The notes under the pieces were generated by a model. It did not search any database. It was not told where the DNA came from and worked only from the letters and a program-made list of their open reading frames with translations. DNA of 17,213 nucleotides from Pseudomonadota bacterium (GTDB lineage Bacteria; Pseudomonadota; Alphaproteobacteria; Rhizobiales; Xanthobacteraceae). Location: NCBI GenBank assembly GCA_023387695.1, contig JAEWHT010000361.1, positions 1 through 17,213 of the forward strand. The letters are read 5' to 3'. Positions 15,279 to 17,213 of the stretch are shown here, piece after piece (the stretch's first letter is position 1; the number at the start of each line of letters is the position of its first letter). The translations under genes were made by a program, and so were the position numbers.

Positions 15279-16537
15279 CGCGACACCTTGCCGGGATCAG
15301 TGATGACACCGCGCGTCGCGGCGGCCGCGCAAGCGGCCGGAGAGGCGAGATAGATCGACGCCTTGGCGTTGCCCATGCGTCCCCTAAAATTGCGGTTGGC
15401 GGTCGAGATCACCGCGACGCCGTCGCCGGGGATCACGCCGCAGGTGCCGCAGCAGGAGCCGCAACCGGGCTCGACCAATGTCGCGCCGAAGCCGATCAGC
15501 GCGTCCAGCGTCCCATCGGCCGCCATGGCGTCGCGAACTTCGCGCGAGGCAGGCGTGACCACCAGCTGCACACCGGGTGCAACGCCGCCGCCGGTGCGCA
15601 GCACATCAACGGCCTGGTGGAAATCGCGCAACCGTCCACCGGTGCAGGTGCCCAAATAGACCATCTGGATCGGCGTGCCGCTGGCGACGGCGAGTGGCAC
15701 GACCTGGTCTACCAGATGAGGCAATGCGATCTGCGGTGTGAGTTGATCGAGCGCGATCTCGACAGTCTGGCTGTAGCTTGCATCCGGATCCGCTGCGACG
15801 GATTCGAAAGCCTCCTTGGTGCGTCCCTGCAGATAGGCGGCAGTTTCCGCATCAGCCGGGAATATGCCGTTCTTCGCGCCCATCTCGACTGCGAGATTGC
15901 TCAGCACAAGCCGGTCCTCGAGTGCGAGTGTCGCGACGCCCGGTCCTGCAAATTCGAGCGCCTGATAGGCAGCGCCATCAGCGCCGAGCCGACCCGCAAG
16001 CGCCAATGCAATATCCTTGGCGTAGACGCCGCGCGGCAGCGCTCCCGTCAGGACGACGCGGATGGTTTCGGGCACGCGCAGCCAGATCCGGCCGCACAGC
16101 ATGATGGCGGCAAGATCGGACGAGCCTATCCCGGTCGCAAAGCAATTCAGCGCGCCGTAGGTGACGGCGTGGCTATCGGCGCCAACCACCAGGCCGCCCG
16201 GCAGCGCGCGACCGGTTTCGACGATGAGCTGGTGACCGATTCCCACACCGGCCTCATGCAAGGTGACGCCGTGCTTCTCGGCAAAGTCCCGCATCATGCG
16301 ATGCAGTCCGATGGTCTGCGCGCTCGTCGGGGGAACGTAGTGGTCGAGTGCAAACACCAGCCGGGATGCATCGCGGAGGCGTTCGCCACCCATCGCCTTG
16401 AAATAGTCGAGCGCCATGGGGACGGAGCCGTCGGTACCAAGCGCGCAATCGACCTCGCAGACGACGAGATCGCCCGCGCGAACAGACTGCCCTGACTTTC
16501 GAGCGAGGATCTTCTCGGAGATCGTGCGCCCGGCCAT
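15275..16537 (-). CDS. Aconitase-superfamily hydro-lyase, large subunit (LeuC-like)
   Basis: Iron-sulfur catalytic subunit, 420 residues, matching the archaeal-type LeuC/HacA/DmdA size, not the roughly 470 of bacterial LeuC. Features are ALDHYVP (63-69), GADSHAVTYGALNCFATGIGSSD (119-141), NLAVEMGAKNGIFPAD (214-229), GTCTGGR (297-302) with cluster Cys298, PGCGSCCG with Cys359 and Cys362 (357-364), and STANRNFRGRMG (378-389). All three expected [4Fe-4S] cysteines are present, so it should be active. Two normally fixed positions differ: DSHT is DSHA and CTNGR is CTGGR. The start follows AGAGG. It is the first main gene of the operon, divergent from an IclR regulator. It reversibly adds or removes water on an unidentified hydroxy acid, perhaps a substituted malate. 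Confidence 0.88.
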   Translation of the reverse strand: MAGRTISEKILARKSGQSVRAGDLVVCEVDCALGTDGSVPMALDYFKAMGGERLRDASRLVFALDHYVPPTSAQTIGLHRMMRDFAEKHGVTLHEAGVGIGHQLIVETGRALPGGLVVGADSHAVTYGALNCFATGIGSSDLAAIMLCGRIWLRVPETIRVVLTGALPRGVYAKDIALALAGRLGADGAAYQALEFAGPGVATLALEDRLVLSNLAVEMGAKNGIFPADAETAAYLQGRTKEAFESVAADPDASYSQTVEIALDQLTPQIALPHLVDQVVPLAVASGTPIQMVYLGTCTGGRLRDFHQAVDVLRTGGGVAPGVQLVVTPASREVRDAMAADGTLDALIGFGATLVEPGCGSCCGTCGVIPGDGVAVISTANRNFRGRMGNAKASIYLASPAACAAAATRGVITDPGKVSR

Positions 16538-16539
16538 CG

Positions 16540-16638
16540 CTAAACCTCTGACAGCTCGCAGCCGCGATCCGCAACGGCGCGCGCCAATTCGCCCGCAGAA
16601 GCACGCCTGCGGGAAAGGATCCTGAAGCCCACGGCCAT
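16540..16638 (-). CDS. Possible 32-codon leader ORF
   Basis: Small frame in the operon's 5' leader. ATG 16638 follows a GAGG ribosome site at good spacing, runs 32 codons with many Arg and Ala and one Cys, and stops at TAG 2 bp before the large-subunit ATG. The large-subunit ribosome site lies over its last codons, so translation of one could help or hinder the other. No family is recognised. In GC-rich DNA a frame this short can be chance, so treat it as a candidate only. Confidence 0.3.
   Translation of the reverse strand: MAVGFRILSRRRASAGELARAVADRGCELSEV
16592..16613 (-). other. Hairpin in operon leader
   Basis: Perfect 7-bp stem (CCCGCAG, 8-nt loop, CTGCGGG) in the untranslated leader of the hydro-lyase operon, about 55 nt before the large-subunit start and inside the small leader ORF. 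No T run follows, so it is not a classic terminator. It may be an mRNA stability or translation element. Confidence 0.35.
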
Positions 16639-16649
16639 GCAGAACCTCA

Positions 16650-16679
16650 TTGAAAATGGAACGCCGTTACGTCTAGTGT
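16650..16679 (+). promoter_or_regulatory. Weak candidate promoter of the IclR gene
   Basis: TTGAAA (16650-16655) followed after 18 bp by TAGTGT (16674-16679), upstream of the regulator. The -35 is good and the -10 poor (3 of 6). It overlaps the same dyad, which would allow autoregulation. Confidence 0.25.
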
Positions 16680-16684
16680 AACGG
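16664..16684. promoter_or_regulatory. Candidate IclR operator
   Basis: Perfect inverted repeat CCGTTAC-N7-GTAACGG in the divergent spacer, 44 bp before the regulator ATG and about 127 bp before the hydro-lyase operon. It covers the -10 of the proposed leftward promoter, where a bound regulator could act on both directions. IclR proteins bind short palindromes in just such spacers. Confidence 0.5.
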
Positions 16685-16702
16685 GCGGAAAACCGCGGTC
16701 AA
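16675..16702 (-). promoter_or_regulatory. Candidate sigma-70 promoter of the hydro-lyase operon
   Basis: On the minus strand TTGACC (16702-16697) and TACACT (16680-16675) are separated by 16 bp: 5 of 6 and 4 of 6 consensus matches. Transcription would begin near 16667 and give a leader of about 130 nt holding the hairpin and the small ORF. The -10 lies in the inverted repeat, fitting regulation by the divergent IclR protein. Confidence 0.45.
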
Positions 16703-16728
16703 CCGAAATCGGCGCAATAGGAAGGTCC

Positions 16729-17213
16729 ATGCTCAAGACGCAAGGCGTCGCCACCGTGCAGCGGACATTGGCGATCCTCGACAGCTTCATCGGATCCGGC
16801 ACGCGCAGCCTGGCCGAGATTGCCAAGATCACGGGCCTCGCCAAGCCGACCGTGATGCGCTCGCTGGTGTCGCTGGATGAAGCCGGCTACGTCGTCCGTC
16901 TCAGCGACGGCCGCTATGCGCTCGGCGCCAAGACGTTTCAGCTCGGCAGCACCTATCGCGCCAATTTCAATCTCGAACATCATGTGCTGCCGGTGCTGCA
17001 GCAGCTCAGCCAGCAAACGCTCGAGAGCAGCGCGTTCCACGTGCGCGAGCGCGATCAGCGGCTATGCCTGTTCCGGGTGGACTCGCCGCAGCTCGTCCGC
17101 GATGTCGCGCGGCCCGCAAATCTCGCGCCGCTCGACCTGACATCGACGGGACAGGTGCTGAGCACGGCACGCTGGAGCGACCGAACCGATGATGACGCGT
17201 ACGTCTTCGTCAG
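16729..17213 (+). CDS. IclR-family transcriptional regulator, 3' end beyond window
   Basis: DNA-binding regulator, open to the right edge (161 codons visible of about 250 usual). The N-terminal winged helix-turn-helix reads VQRTLAILDSFIGSGTRSLAEIAKITGLAKPTVMR then SLVSLDEAGYVVR, the classic IclR pattern (about residues 10-57), followed by GRYALGAKTFQLG at about 61-73. The start of the effector domain (LEHHVLPVLQQLSQQT, about 83-98) follows; its ligand pocket is mostly outside. ATG 16729 follows GGAAGG. It is transcribed away from the hydro-lyase operon, with 191 bp between, and very probably controls it in response to the substrate or an intermediate. IclR proteins often govern aromatic, glyoxylate or hydroxy-acid catabolism. 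Confidence 0.92.
   Translation, partial: MLKTQGVATVQRTLAILDSFIGSGTRSLAEIAKITGLAKPTVMRSLVSLDEAGYVVRLSDGRYALGAKTFQLGSTYRANFNLEHHVLPVLQQLSQQTLESSAFHVRERDQRLCLFRVDSPQLVRDVARPANLAPLDLTSTGQVLSTARWSDRTDDDAYVFV

Noticed and set aside
15617..16495. 292-codon plus-strand frame
   Set aside because: Antisense to the iron-sulfur subunit; a compositional shadow.
14781..16537. Leucine-biosynthesis isopropylmalate dehydratase (leuCD)
   Set aside because: Subunits are of the shorter paralogue type, substrate motifs are altered, and the operon is catabolic with a transporter; no leuA or leuB nearby.

Overview
The window reads as chromosomal or accessory DNA of a high-GC alphaproteobacterium, most likely Bradyrhizobium or a close Rhizobiales relative. 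The grounds are strong G/C bias at third codon positions, rhizobial-type inositol genes, AfuA/FbpA-like importers and many long antisense shadow frames. This placement is inference from composition and gene content, not from a marker gene. No tRNA, rRNA, CRISPR array, insertion sequence or attachment site was found.

Left block (1-7622): a divergent inositol cluster. Leftward from about 4.6 kb run an inositol 2-dehydrogenase (iolG), an inositol-monophosphatase-family enzyme, an AfuA-like periplasmic binding protein, and a very long two-domain ABC permease that runs off the left edge. Rightward run iolD and iolE. The 242-bp divergent spacer carries several short dyads. A phosphatase inside a cluster whose importer resembles sugar-phosphate importers suggests uptake of a phosphorylated inositol, then dephosphorylation, oxidation (IolG), dehydration (IolE) and ring opening (IolD). 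The transporter ATPase, iolB and iolC are not in the window.

Middle (7628-8728): dinB (DNA polymerase IV), convergent with iolE with only 5 bp between them; it looks like an unrelated housekeeping gene.

Right block (8798-16537): a tight leftward operon, transcribed away from an IclR-family regulator (16729 to the right edge, truncated). In order it encodes a two-subunit hydro-lyase of the aconitase/isopropylmalate dehydratase superfamily, a class V aminotransferase, a periplasmic binding protein, an ABC ATPase, a fused two-domain permease and a threonine-aldolase-family enzyme. Genes overlap by 4 bp (ATGA) at three junctions, and the other gaps are 4, 30 and 17 bp. It looks like a self-contained, IclR-controlled uptake and breakdown pathway for an unidentified acid, probably hydroxylated or amino-substituted. 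The hydro-lyase departs from the usual motifs at substrate-contact positions, so it is unlikely to be the leucine-pathway enzyme.

The best candidates for something undescribed are (a) the proposed inositol-phosphate import and catabolism unit and (b) the IclR-linked hydro-lyase, aminotransferase and aldolase pathway with its own importer.
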